Positions 11,201 to 25,600 of a stretch of 64,000 nt of DNA are shown one piece after another (the first letter of the stretch is position 1; the number at the start of each line of letters is the position of its first letter). The notes beneath the pieces are model-generated. The model was not told the origin of the DNA, ran no database searches, and saw only the letters and a list, made by a program, of their open reading frames with translations. The position numbers were made by a program, and so were the translations under genes. Source of the stretch: Berberis thunbergii (taxonomy: Eukaryota; Streptophyta; Magnoliopsida; Ranunculales; Berberidaceae); NCBI GenBank assembly GCA_003290165.1, contig QNQO01000551.1, positions 310,001 to 374,000 of the forward strand. The letters run 5' to 3'.

Positions 11201-14200
11201 ATATGATAACTTCAGACCAAAGATTGTGACTTCGCCAAATTATACGAAATTTCGCCGAAATTTTAATTTTTTTAAATTACGAAAAGAAAAAGGTCGGAAG
11301 AAAAAATGTAAGGGTTTGTTTTCGCAAATTTTGGGATTTCTTCATAAATTTCATTTTTTCGATAAAAATACAAAACACCAGCTACTAAAAATTTACATTT
11401 AAAAAAATTTCAGGATTTTTTTCCGTAAATTTTGAATTTTTTTTCTAATCATCATTTATTCTAATTATTTATTGATTTTTGAAACTAACCCCTAATTTCC
11501 TACTTATCATGTCTTTTACTTATATATTAATTTTTTAAACTACCAATTGATTTTCTAATTATAGGTATGTTGGTTTCATTTAATGTGTTTAATACATTTA
11601 TTTACTTGCATATTATTTTTTGGGCCATTTGCATATTGCCCTCTATTATTATTAGCTTTTTCAGGTTTACCCCCAGAATAAATGCATATTGCACTTTCCC
11701 TCAAGACTACCAGTCAAGTTCCTTGATTGTCAATCACCTCACGTGCCATCATTCCACTCATTTTGGAAGACGAAAATACCCTTCATGTGCATATCACGCA
11801 CAATATGAGAACTTGCTGATCCCAACTTTACTTGAATCACACACGTGGACATCCAAGGATTACATATGGGGAAGATGAAAGAGTGGTTGGTGAGCAAAGG
11901 TATTCAAATTCATGGCTTCCCATGAAATTCGAGTTCCTCACATGTTATTTTGTTATAGATCAAAGGTATTTGAAGTGGAAAAGCTTTAGCAAATCCAAGT
12001 TTTGAAGTTAGGGTTTCATTATATAAATAACACAAACCTTAGATCTGAGTTATTTCATCAATAGATTTCAGTTTAGAACACCATCATAGAAGTAAGTCAA
12101 GTCAACTATTTTCGTTTCATCATTTCAGTAGACATTTATTGAGAGTTGAAGGTCATCTTCAACCCTCGCAGACCTTGTTCTGTTTCAAAGGGCGTTCTTA
12201 AATTCAAATTTATTATATGGGATTAATTTACTGTCAGTAATTTATTATAAGGGGAAAAATATAATAAAAAATTGTGTTTTCCTTGCAGATCTCATTCTTG
12301 CATTGTCATCTACACAATCAAATAAGTGAATAGGAAGTTTGAAGTATGCAAGATTTTGAAGTCCAAAACTAATGGAGACCAATCACAAAAAGGATAAGAG
12401 ATGAGGATGAAGCTGTTTAGAAAAAATCCATCTAAGAAGTTCAAGGAACCTAGATTAGGAGGGAACAACAAGCCAAGGGGTGAAACATCAAATGTATTTA
12501 CAATGTGCTTCACATGCACTCCTTCAAAATCTTGCATACTTGAAACCTCCTATTCACTTGTTTGATTGTGCTTGTGACAACATGAGATCTGCAAAAAAAT
12601 CAATCTAAGTGTTTTTAAATTTTAGGTTTACAAATTACTGACAGTAACTTAATCCCATATAATAAATTTGAAGTTAATGTTGCCTCTTAAAACAGAACAG
12701 AGCCAAGAGAGGATGAAGATAACTTGCAACTCAAGTTTAACTTCAAAACTTGGGTTGCCCAAACTGTCACTCCAAATATTTTATCTACAGCGAAATAACG
12801 TGTAGATGTAGTAGTAGAAGCAGAGGCGAGTGTAAATGTTAGTGAAGTGGAGAGTGTGGTGATGAAGGAGGAGGAGGCGGATTATCCTAACGGCTAATGG
12901 GAAGTTTGAATCTCAGCCCTCAGATTATCAAATTTTAATTGCATCTGGCTACTTCAACTTTGAATTTCAGCATTTAGATCATTAAAAGGTATTTTGAGCA
13001 GTAAAATGTGGCATTTAAAACTAGCACGTGCCTTGACAGTCAAGGCACGATCTTAGGGGAGAAGTGCAATACACATTTATTCTGGGGGTAAACCTGAAAA
13101 AGCCAGTATCTATTGATTTTTGAAACCAACTCCTAATTTCTTAATTATCACGTTTTCTACTTATATATTGATTTTTTAAACTACCCATTGATTTTCTAAT
13201 TATGGGTACTTTGGTTTCATTTATGTGTTTAATACATTTATTTACTCGTATATTATTTTTTGGGTCATTTGCATATTGCCATATATTATTATTGGCTTTT
13301 TAGGTTTACCCCAGAATAAATGCGTATTGCACTTTTCCCCAAGACTATCAGCCAAGGTCTTTGACTGTCAAACACCTCACGTGCCATCATTCCACTCATT
13401 TTGGATGTCGAAAATACTCCTCGCGTTCATATCACGCATAATGTGAGAACTTGCTGATCCCAACCGTCTGTTACTTGAACCACACACGTGGACGACCAAA
13501 GATTACATTTGGCTGATCAAACCCTTGTAGAGATGGAGAGTGGAGGTATTCAACATGAGGAAGATGAAAGAATGGTTGGCTTGAGCAAAAGTATTCAAAT
13601 TTAAAGCTTCCCATAAAATTCAAGTTCCTCACATGTTATTTTGTCATAGATAAAATGTATTTGAAGTGGAAAAGCTTTAGCAAACCCAAGTTTTTAAATT
13701 AGAGTTTCATTATATAAAGATAACACAAACATTAGATCTGAGTTATTTCATCTATAGATTTTAGTTTAGAACACCATTATAGAGGTAAGTCAAGTCAGCT
13801 ATTTTCATTTCATCATTTCAGTGGATATTTATTGAGAGTTGAAGGTCATCTTCAACCTCTCGCAGACAATGTTTTGTTTCAGGGAACATTCTTAAATTTA
13901 AATTTATTATATGAGGCTAAGTTACTGCCAGTAATTTATTATGAGGGGAAAGTATAGCAAAAAAATGTGTTTTCTTTGGAGATCTCATGCTTGCATTGTC
14001 ATCCACACAATCAAATAAGTGAAAATGAGGTTTGAAATATGCAAGATTTTGAAGTCCAAAACCAATGAAGACCAATTACAGAGTGGATAATAGATGAGGA
14101 TGAAGATGAAGTTCAGAAAAAAAAAGCCATCTAAGAAGTCCAGAAAAAAGTCATCTAAGAAGTCGAAGGGACCTAGATTCAGGAGGGAACAACAAACTAA

Positions 14201-17200
14201 GGGGTGGAACATCAAATGTATTTACATTGTGCTTTACATGCACTCCTTCAAAATCTTGCATACTTGAAACCTCCTATTCACTTGTTTGATTGCGCTTGTG
14301 ACAACAATGGACCTGCAAGAAAATCAATCAAGTGTTGTTAAACTTTAAGTTTACAAATTACTGGCAGTAACTTAACCTATATAATAAATTTGAATTTAAT
14401 GTTGCTTCCTGAAACAAAACAAACCCAATAGAGAGCGAAGATGACTTGTAACTCAAGCTTAACTTCAAAACTTGGGTTTGCACAAGTTTTTTCACTCCAA
14501 ATATTTTGTCTACAGCGAAATAAAATGTAGATGTAGTAGTAGAAGCAAAGGCGAGTGTTAATGGCGGTGAAATGGATACTGTGGTGGTGAAGGAGGAGGA
14601 GGAGGCGAGTTATCCTAACGGCTAATGGGAAGTTTGAATCTCAACCCTCAGATTATCATATTTTAATTGCATCTGACTACTTCAACTTTGAATCTCAGCC
14701 TTCAGATCATTAAGGGTATTTTGGGTAGTAAAATGTGGCATTTTTTAAATTAGCACGTGCTTTGACTGTCAAGGCACGTTGACTGATAGTCTTAGGGGGG
14801 AAGTGATATACGCATTTATTCTTGGGGTAAACCTGAAAAACCAATAATAATTGAGGGTTATATGCAAATGACCCTCATTTTTTTCACATATTTAATATAC
14901 CCTCGAAATTCATTATAAATCTCATGTATCTCCAAATTTTTTTACGTTTTTTCTTTACACCAAAATATTTCACGAAATACTTCTTAAAATCAGAAAACTG
15001 AAATCAACTCGAAAAACGAAATCACAATCCTTACCCTCAAGTAGTTTGGTAAATTACTTTCCGTTATTATTAATGTTTATGAGATGGAAATTGAAAGTTC
15101 TCTTGTTGGGTTACTTAACAATATATGTCCACTGAAGCAAACATCGAATAAAAAAGATTATGGGGAGAAAGAAAGGAGAGTTCTTTCTGCGTGTTTGTGT
15201 GGTTACGGGTGGTGGCGTGGAGTTTTGATGGGCGTGATGGTGTGAAGAATTTTTTGTAACTAGTTACCTTAACTTAGAAAATCATAACATTCTTGATATC
15301 CACTTACGCAACAAATCTTTCTCTTCCTTGTCAACACCATTGAACGAACCTACCCATCAAATGGATGAGATTAGATCTGAGAGGAAAAAAAAAGGATTAA
15401 AAGAGATTAGACATGAGCTTCAGAGGTCTAACTCTTGAAAGCATGACAAAAAAGTGAACAAAACTTCTCTTGGGAAATGAAATATCAAATTTAACTCAAA
15501 TGAGGGCAAACAAGTCTTTAGGTATCAATGTATTAAATTGGGAGAACAAAGAGAATTAACATTTTTTGCTTAATATATAAATAAACAATTCTACTCTTTA
15601 TGTACCATTGGATCAAAACAAAGAAGGGCCCATATCTCATGTAAAAGTTGAGTAACATTTCATTAGTAATCAGATCCCGACCTTTCTACATTTTGATCAA
15701 AGGTAGGAATTGAACTTTCGTGAAATATAAAAATCCCGACTCTGTACCCTTTAAAGAATTGGACTCTCTTATTTAATGGAATTCAACTTCCCACTTTTGA
15801 TCACAGTCTAGAATTCATAATAAGTGGTCCACCACATTGTTTTATCAAATTTGCCTTAAAACACAAGTGGTCCCCTCAACAATTCAAGTGGTCCCCATGG
15901 ATTCAATTCCATGCAACCAAAGACACCCTTAGCTCATTGTTCAATCAAAATTGAAGAATTTACCCATTTTTATGCAAATTTCAAGCAAATATTTGATATG
16001 GCTAAAAATAGAAAATTTTGAATGAAGTGGATTTTGATGAGGAAGATCTTTATGGTGGAATATATTTTTACAAAAAAACAGCCTAAAGCTCTACCTCATG
16101 TGCACCCCACAAAAGTCTGTAAAAAAAGTATCAAACTTATATGTATATCATGCTTACAAAACTACAATAAATTTCAGAATATATCAGTTGACAAGTATTC
16201 CCAAAAAGTGTTGAAGTCTATTAAATGTAATTAGTAACTAATAGCTAATAACGAACAAGTATATATATAATCTCATGTGAAGTTATGTTATGTGAATTAA
16301 TTAAATAATTAAAAATCTCTACATGTAGGACCTAGGGATCTAAGATAAAAAAACTCTTAGAAGGGGAATGAGGATTATAGTATCTTTTTAAAAAAGGAAA
16401 GAATAAACTACATGAGATGAAGGTGAACATGAAGTAGGATGGTGTTTGAAAGATGATAATCAAGAAGATGATGAAGCAATTGATCGGCTTGTAGATACTG
16501 ATATGCATACTTGGGTTAGAGTTATGGTATATGCGTTTAATTGTTTGTATCCATTTATGCATATGTTTTGTGATATATTAGAGGAAACTGCATCAAATAA
16601 TTTATGTTTTACCAGTGTTCTAAAAATCGCTAGGCGTTGGGCGGGCGGCGAGCAGGTGCCTACGCGGGTGCCTAGGCGGTCTTAGGTTTTGTATTTTACT
16701 TTAATAATTTACGAAAGTTTAGCATAGTACATTATCAATTACATCCAATTTAATGCCAACATACATATGCAAAATTTAAAAAGATGAAAAATTAATAATC
16801 GTGAACAAAATTTATTAAAACTCAAATGACTGAAGTTGGTCATGATGGGTATTTTATATAAATTTGAATTTGTGTACTCTTTTATTTTTCTTCAAATTGC
16901 ATGAATAACCTCAATTATGCTTGATAAAATCTACATTAGTAAAATTGGTACCGGCAGATCCTTTGAGAATTCCATTAAGTAATCATCATTTACTACATTT
17001 AGACATATACTGAATAAAAAACAATTAAATAGTTTATTTCTAAAAAATAGGAACACAATCAGTCTTATTAAAAAAATTAAAAAAATAAAAAAAATATAAA
17101 AAATAAAATCGCCCAGACCACCTAGACCCGCCTAGACCGCCTAGACTAGCTCAGACTGCCCAGAACTGCCCAGTCTGCCCAGAACCACCCAGACAGCCCG

Positions 17201-20200
17201 CCCAGCCATTAATCTGGGCGGTTTTCCACCTTCTAGCGCCTAGGCCGATTTTTAGAACACTGTGTTTTACTACCATGATATATGATGTGAGTGCATGAGT
17301 TTATTTTTTTGTTTTTGGCAAGTTAAACTCCAACAGTCAGATTAACATCCATATGTGAAGGATCCTGACATACAAACAATTATCTTTTTATTTTTTATTT
17401 ATTTTTAAAGTCGAACATTTATATGTAGGCTCTAGAGATTAGACGAAAGAACTGCTGTGGCCATCTGATCAGATTATGTTACCTAGAATGGTGGCAAAAT
17501 GTTGCTATTATTATCATGTTCCTTTTCTGTTATTGAACCATAAAAGAATTTTCCATTGTTCAAAGTTCAATGAAATGAAATACAATATGAGGTGCCATTG
17601 ACGTCTGCTTACCTCATATGTGTGTGCTTTCACTGCTTGTTTTTCATTGAGATTACTAGTAGAACTCTCGTTTGCGTTTGTCTCCGAAGTTGGAAAAATA
17701 TTTTTATATGTTAATGGCTGACATCGTTTATTTGTTCATTTAACCGTAAAGATCGTGCGTGACCAAGGGTTACATGAAGGATGAGTACATCCACTTGTTT
17801 GTGAGAAGACCTGTGAAGAGATCCCCGATTATCAACCGAGGTATGAATTGATTTGGGAAACTTTTGCATGTTATGCACTCTCCAGTTTTACATTGACTAA
17901 ATTTTTTCATTGTGGCTGTGCAAATATCTTCCTGAAGGATACTATGCACGTTGGGCTGCCCTTCGTAAGTTGCTCGATCAGTTTCTTAACTGTACAAGTC
18001 ATAATGATGAGAGGAGTAATATGAAGCAGATATTATCTCTTGGAGCTGGCTTTGATACTACATACTTTCAGCTGCAGGTTCGTGCTTTTCCTTTCTATGA
18101 AATTGTACATTGACAATTGTAGCTTGGTTTCCGTTATAGCCTACTACACGTACATTTTCTGTCCCTATGAATGTTGATGATGCATCATTCCCTGTGGAAT
18201 CCCATAAATTAGCCTACTTTCTTGATTATTGGGGCTTGCTTTTGCTGTACAGGAAGAGGGGGATGCACCACATTTATACGTCGAGCTGGATTTCAAGGAG
18301 GTGCAAGATTTGAAATATTCGTAACTGTCTTATAGGTTTAATGGGAATGCATTGGCTCATTTTTGTGGTATGGGGACGTGCAGTTGGCTGATTTAGGTGA
18401 AGACTAATAGTATATGAAGGAACTTGTGTCATCCTAGCCATGCTTCCATTCCAAGTGTCACTTTTTTTTTTATTATCTTGTCCTACTCAAGAGATCTATA
18501 TCTCTATATCTGCATACCAGTTTCATATGGTGGGAATTTGATTTGTCTCTGTATCGGCACCTTCAAGTTTCAAGAAAATAAATGCGACTCATCTTATTGT
18601 GCATAGGTGACTAGTAAGAAGGCGGGAATTATAGAAGTTTCTAGCCAACTAAGGGACAAACTTGGACCCACAGCAGTCATATCACGAGGTAAATGCCCGC
18701 CAATATGATGATAACCATATATAAATGATCTGAAATCTTGTTAGTATTGCTCTATTTCCTTGACATTTACATTATGCAATTATCTGGTTGTAGCCATGAA
18801 ACTGTAACAGATTCTCGTGTAAACTAGAAAAAGGTCAGTAACATCAGTAGTCCTCCTTTCTGCTTCTATGCTGTTCAACAATCTTTATATATGCACTCCC
18901 CTTTGGAAGTGAATTGCGATTATTGGCCGATTCTAGAAACTTTTGTATTGATACCCTCCTTCATATGTACTTGAGGATTGGAGACCGTTTTGAGGGGTTG
19001 GAATTTGGTGTTATATTTGATGAGGACATGGAGGGACTTGATGGGGATTTTAGTTTGGAGTAGATTCGCGAAGTTGTTCAGAGTGGTGGGAGTAATAAGT
19101 CGCCAAGGGCTAGATGGTTTTCCGATGGGATTTCTTAAAGAAGTGTTGGGTGTCTAGAAGGGATGTCATGGAAGTGGTGGGTGAGCTTCAAATTTTTTTA
19201 TTTTTATTTGGATTGGAGATTAAACACATTTTTTTTTTGGATTGGAGGTCAAATTTGTCAAAAGTGTGGTGTATGGCATTAGTAAGGGAGCAAACAATGG
19301 AATGTAGTGACTTTTTGACAAGATGTCACCATTTCCCCTCGTTGACACCACCATCACCCACTTTTCTGTCTAACAACACCACCTTTCTATCTAACACCAC
19401 CACCTACTTTTTGATACCAATGTCGCCAGTGCCACCTCGCCTTGCTGTTGCCACCCACCCTACCCCATTTTTTATAGTATTGGTGTCACATAGTAGGTTT
19501 AGAAAATGTAAAATTTTAGGAGGTGTTAGTGTTAAAAAGTCACTGCCACAACGGAATGGGGGCTAATGTGTTGGAATGTGAAGTTGGGGAATTACCAGCC
19601 ATTTATTTGGGTCTCCCATTGGGGGCTAAAAGTAGGAGTAAGCATTTGTGAGATCCAATTGGGAAGAGACTAGCTATTTGAATGGCTAAGCTATTGTCTA
19701 ACTAGGGTTGAATGGTGCTCATCAGAAGTGCATTAGTGAATATGCCAGTCTACTATATATCATCGTTTCACATGCCAATGTCGGTTGCTAAACACATTGA
19801 GAAGATGATAAAAAAACTTTCTTTGGCATAACGGAGAGGAAGATAGAGGATTTCATGCATTACTTGGGAGTTGGTGTGTATGCCTAAGGAGATAGGCGGT
19901 TTGGTTATTAGGCCCCTTCAGTTCATGAATGAGGCACTTTTGTATAAATGGTTGTAGAGGTTTGGTACAAAAGCAAATTCCTTATGGAAAGAGGTGACTA
20001 GAGCCAAATATGACTGTTCTGATGTGGATTGCTTCCGAGACACCCACAAAGTACGTGTGGCACCAATACTTGTAGATTCTTTTTTAAGAGGAGTTTATTC
20101 AAGGGGTTGTAGTAGTGCTAGGAAAATGAGATGGGGTCACTTTTTTGGAAGATACGTGTGGGAGAGGTAGCACTTAAAGATAAATACTAGGTTGTTTGCA

Positions 20201-22572
20201 TTTTGTGAGAAGAAGCATGATTGAGTGGCTGGTTTTGGTAGGCAGGTTAATGGCCCTTTGTAGCGAAATTTTCATTTGTGGATGAGTGCTCTTAGTAGGT
20301 AAGGTGGTAGAGTTCGCAATTCTGTTAGGGATATTGGAGGGAGTTATGTTGGGTGGTCAAGATATGATAAATGGGTGTGGAAGGAGGATAGGGAGATTGG
20401 TTTCGCAGTTGGTTCATTTTCCTCAAAATTGGCTAGGATAACTTGCCTATTGGTGCATTTAAAAAATTTCCAACCAAGCTAGTATGAAAAAAATGTTTAA
20501 TTTCGAGGGTGTTTTTTTCATGTGGACAGCTGTATGGAACAAACCTACCATCTAAGGTTGAGCTAGTTACAGGGGTATGGAACAAACCTACCATCTACGG
20601 TTGAGCTAGTTACAGGGGTATGGAAATTGAAGATGTAACTTTTGTGGCGTTCAATTGAAGAATTCAGTTCATGTTCTTATGCATTGCGGATGGGTTTACA
20701 AGGTGTGGGCGCATTTATGTGGGATGTTTGGCGTCAGTTGGGTGATGCCTAGAAGACACTGAGCCATTTGTCTACGAAAAGGAAAGAGATTTGGAGGTTA
20801 ATTCCTTATACAGTGTCATGGACAGTATGGGAAGGAACGTAATAGCTAGAATTTTTGTGACAAGGCGTTGGATCTTGAGCCGGTAATTATGGAGGTTCTC
20901 ATCACTCTTTGGGGATGGGTGTCCCATATTGCTATTTTTCAATTGGTAATTTTTGAGTGTTTATAGCTAATTGGGTTGATTTATTCTTAGGACCTTAACA
21001 CCTTAAGGTTACAGTTTTGTAATACCACGAGTATTGCTTAATAATTTTTTGTCAGATTTGGTTTCGCACTTATCTCATAATTTTGGTGAAGGAGAGACTG
21101 ATTATGGTTCTGAAACCTTAATCATTTGTATACCTTGGAGCCTATGTAACAATGACACTAATTCTATAAAAAAAAAGTATGTCGACACGTATCGTGTTGG
21201 ATACTTGTATTGACACTCACAGATACTCTCATCGGACCATCCATGCTTAGATTATCAACTTTTCACATATCTTTGAAAAACTTTAATTCTATACTAATAT
21301 TACAAGCATATTATGGCAAGTTAATAGTACACGAGTTGCAATATTGATCTACAAGTGAATTAAATAATACTAAAATGTACAAGTGTGTCCCTTATCATAT
21401 CTCGTATTGTAACATGTTCGACACTTCATATCCCTGTCGGATCCCAATACACTCGTACATACATCGCTGTTACATTGCTATTAGCTAACTGCCAAAACAT
21501 TGACTCGTGAAATATTGAAGATCGATATAATGTGCAATCAATTCCTGAACTATAAAAAATAACTCCAGCGAGATAACTAATGTTCATTGCATCTCCGTGT
21601 TTAATTGCATCCATTTCGTCAATATCCATACTTTAAGTTTATATAATGAATCCAGACGTGAATTCAATATTATGCTGGTTATGTCTTCTACTACTAATGG
21701 TTTGAGAGAGGCTTAGACCCACCTCTTGAATGTAAAACTAAAAGAAAAGTGATAGAACTGCAATTTAAAATTAATGAAAAACTTAAGAAAAGAAAACAAA
21801 AAATCCTAATATGTGAATATAAATTTCAATTGTATCTGGATCGTACACTCATAATTCATCCATTTAAAAAAGTGTTGGAAGCCTTCTAGATTGTCCACTT
21901 TCTTGAGGGTAACATTGATCTATTTGGAGGCCAGGATGTTGGGTGTGTCAAAGATGTGGTCTCATCTATAGTTGCTATAGAAGTTAGGGTCATGAAAATA
22001 CTAACCGCTACGGGTATCCTTGGAAAATAATTCTGGATGTTAGTGAATCTTTTGTGTTCCTGACTGGTTAACAGTTTCCACCAGTTTCTAACCTCATGCT
22101 TCACCTAGTAGTGCTCACTTTTGTGACTAGTAGTGAAGTACAAACTAACAATATGAATATGTTATTGTTTTTACATCTATGTTTGAAATTTCTCTTTATA
22201 CACGTAATCATAAGTTTTATTCTCTACTATACACGCTGAAAACTATTTCATAAACTTCGTTTATTTTTTTTATTTCAACGTAAATTTGGAAGTAATTTTT
22301 GTTTAAGACATTCATTCCTTAAATGTTTGCAACAATGCAACCATTTGATTTTGTTTCTTGTCTTACTCTAGTTACGTTGGATCTGATTATGCAGAGAAAG
22401 GTGAAGTACATAGTGATCACTACAAGCTACTTCCTGTTGATCTGCGTGACGTGAGGAAGTTAGATGATATCATAACAATGGCTCAGTTGGACCCAAGGTG
22501 TGTACTTATTTGGTTCTTCATTTTCAAACTCAATCCTTATTGATGGGCGCGCGCACACACACACACATATAA

Positions 22573-22615
<43 letters not shown>

Positions 22616-25600
22616 TAGTCTATCGATAAAAAGAAAAGTGAGTAACACTACAAAAAAAAGAGAAAAACAACAGGAAGCTATCCCAATTGAACATAAAAGC
22701 TGCAAAAGGAATGTTTTGAATCACATTGTGAGAGGTTCCCATTGCAAGATGTCTTCCTTCAAAGAGATCACACACTTTCCATAGGAGGATGCTTTTCCTT
22801 CAAACATTCTCCAATTTATTTCTTTCTAAAAGTCCAAGTGACAAAGTGGATCCCTCTCCTCCAAATCCATCTTCCCACTCTAGAATAGTTGACATACTTC
22901 CATTTGGATAACCAATATTGAATAGTCCCCTGCACTGGCCATCTCACCTTAATTCCCTAAGGAAAGCATTCCAAACACTCTTAGATTCTTCATCATGATT
23001 GCAACGAACACAATGGTTTGGGATTTGCATTCCTCTTCTTTTCAGCTCATCCACCATGAGAGTTCTCCCTTGTATCACTGTCCAAAGTAAGAAATTGAGC
23101 CTAGGAAGGCAGTGTTTTAACCAAATCTTCTTCTTGTGATCAGCAATGAAAGGGCAACTATGAGTGATAAGAGTCACCATCAGTGAGTAGAACGAATATT
23201 CCCTTTACAGAGTAGCGCTTACTGTTTCTTTCCCATAGCAGCTCATCATCATTGTCATTAGGCTGAATGTCTTGGATAATGAACAAAACGTTCCGCAACT
23301 CTTTGAGCTCAGAAGATAAATTTGAGTGTACCTGGTTCACACCACTCATCGTCCCCAAAATAGATGGAGTCTCCTTTCCCCAACCTAGTAGAGGTGAATG
23401 TGTAGAAGTTATTGGTTAGAGCCAGCAGTCTCTTCCAAACTCCAAAGCCATAGGGGGTGTATTTGGTGTTTTGGTGCCATTCTCCCATAGTGTGCCCATA
23501 TTGATCAGCTATCAACTGTCTCCATGATACTTGCTGTCACAGCTGAACAATTGAAGCAGAAAAAAGAAGAGGGAACAGTTAGAAAGGGCGCCAAAATGAA
23601 TATTCAAATGAGGGACAATTTTGTAATTCAATAAAAGTAGTTAGTTGAGTTTTACAGGTGGCAACCGTCTAGAGGATTTGTTTGTAAGTTTGTTACAAGT
23701 TCTGTAATTAAATAGAGAGAACGATGAACATGGGAGGCATGTCTGAAATTGTATAATCAAGTAGGCTCTTGTTCTAAGGAACTTGAGAGATTGTAACCCT
23801 TGTTTAGCTTTTTGAATACCAATTGTTTTCCCTGATTTGTCTTCCTAATTGTCATCAAATTCAATACAGAGTTACAAACATCAACCAAATGGCGACTCGA
23901 TCCAAATAAATCGAACAGTTCATGAGAGAAACTCGGAAGAACCAAACCGAAGCAACAACACATCGAATCTCTGAAGGGAGAGATGAAAAAAATGACTGAG
24001 TCACAAGAATTACAGGAGAAGAAGATGGAAGTCAGATTTGAGCAGATGATCCAGCTTCTGCAACGTAACCCTAGAGTCCTCAATAATGATCCGTCAACTG
24101 ATGCTCAATCTTCTGGAGTCTTCGACCACGCTAGTAGGTATTTTCCCCAAAATCATTGGGAGAACTAGGTAATTTCTCTTGTTCCCCTAGATTAGAATTT
24201 CCTCAATTTGATGGGATGAACCCTAGATCTTGGGTTAAGAAGAGTGAAATGTACTTCTTTTACCAAGTGAGGGAAGAAAACAAGGTTAACATGGCATCGA
24301 TCCATATGATTGCGAGGGCAGACACTTGGTTTTTAGACTACCAGGTAGGCAAGGAAATGATTGAATGGGCTGAGTTTTGCCAAGATGTTTGTGTCTGATT
24401 TGAAGAAGCAGTACTGAACAATTATGTAGATTCCTTTAATAAGTTGCATTAAGAAAGTAGATTACTATGATCGATTTGAGGAACTCAAGTCGATTATGCT
24501 AGCCCACAATCCTCATTTAGACGATACCTACTCCGTGTTGAGCTTCCTCAGTGGGCTTAAATTGAGATCAAAGCCATTGTGCAACGGTCCAAACCTTCAA
24601 CACATAACCAAACATTATCTCTTGTGAGTAGGGATGGCAGTGGGGCGAATTTTCACGGATATCCGCTCTGTCCGCTTCGTTTGGGGCGGTTTTGGATGTA
24701 CATAAACGGATTTCGAGGCAGATATGGATAATCCAAACAACATCCATCGAATATTCGGGGTGGATACGGGTTTGGACAGGTCCGCCCCACGGATATCCGT
24801 TTAAGTATGAGAATTATTGAAATACCCCTAACCTTTAAAAAAAAAAAAAAACCTAACCCTACCTCTCATTCTCACTTTGCGTCTCACTTCTCTATCTGTT
24901 GCTGGCGGTTCGATCTTGTGGCAGCAAGCAACGAGGATTATTAGGCAGTGGCAGTGGTAAAAAATGACTATTCTTCATTGGCTAATTCCGCCGCTGGTGG
25001 TGGTGGGTCATATGGGAAGAAATACGCAGCCAAGATCTTGGTGGAGAAGAACAAAATGTTGACGCAGATCCAAAACGACGCCTCTCTTTCGTCCACCAGA
25101 GGCTTTGAATGCACCACCACATGAGTTGATTGGACACGTCGAGCTCACATACGTCCACCGGATCCTCTTCTTCCAACAGCATGTGCTCTGACTTCGATTT
25201 TGTTCATCCAAGTTTGGTATTCCAAAATCCAAATTTGGTCAACCCAACAGATTCTCGCCCTTTATCTCTCACACCTAGCATGTGCAATCTTGCACCTGCA
25301 GGACATGAGACCAATCTAGATCAAGTTAGTAGAGATGATGGAACTATTAAGTGTGTGAGGTAGGACTGAAAGTAAGAGTGTTTGTACATTGTATAGGCAT
25401 ATTATATCATATATAATCATCTAGAATGGATTTACAAACAATTTTAATGGTTTGATCAAGAAAACATGGCTCCACGATGTGCTATAATTAGGATACTCAG
25501 ATGAAAAAACTTAGCTATTGTATTGTTGCTATAATTAGGTTTCTTCTATTTCTTCTTGTTGTTGTTATTATCGTCACTGCAAGTGTTGATTGCATTTCAG

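Larger units (their letters stand above)
11219..15032. mobile_element. Family-R repeat copy 1, split by a nested element
   Basis: The outer parts (11219-11621 and 14875-15032) are two halves of one repeat whose other copies lie at 34264-34817 (minus) and about 35720-36288 (plus). The ends are AAAGATTGTGACTTCG and the complement of CGAAATCACAATCCTT, a short terminal inverted repeat. It encodes no protein. The copy near 36150 carries the uninterrupted sequence and shows where the nested foldback element entered here. Confidence 0.6.
18955..21178 (+). mobile_element. LINE relic in intron 5
   Basis: Broken reading frames match the reverse transcriptase region of plant L1-type LINEs. A segment near 19090 reads like the SPGPDGFP-type block (here NKSPRARWF). 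From 19600 come [20 protein letters not shown] and [16 protein letters not shown], and further on a region like the C-terminal reverse transcriptase/zinc-binding part. Many stops and frameshifts make it a dead copy. It is 5'-truncated, has lost most of the catalytic core, and ends in an A-run at about 21170-21178. It is interrupted by a MITE at about 19306-19547. Confidence 0.75.

Noticed and set aside
18424..18606. 60-codon + frame ahead of exon 5
   Set aside because: It is intron 4 sequence; the GT-AG borders and the protein alignment exclude it.
22358..22394. Exon 6 starting at the upstream AG (22370-22371)
   Set aside because: It would put the conserved [11 protein letters not shown] block out of frame with exon 5; the AG at 22393-22394 keeps phase and gives the family sequence.
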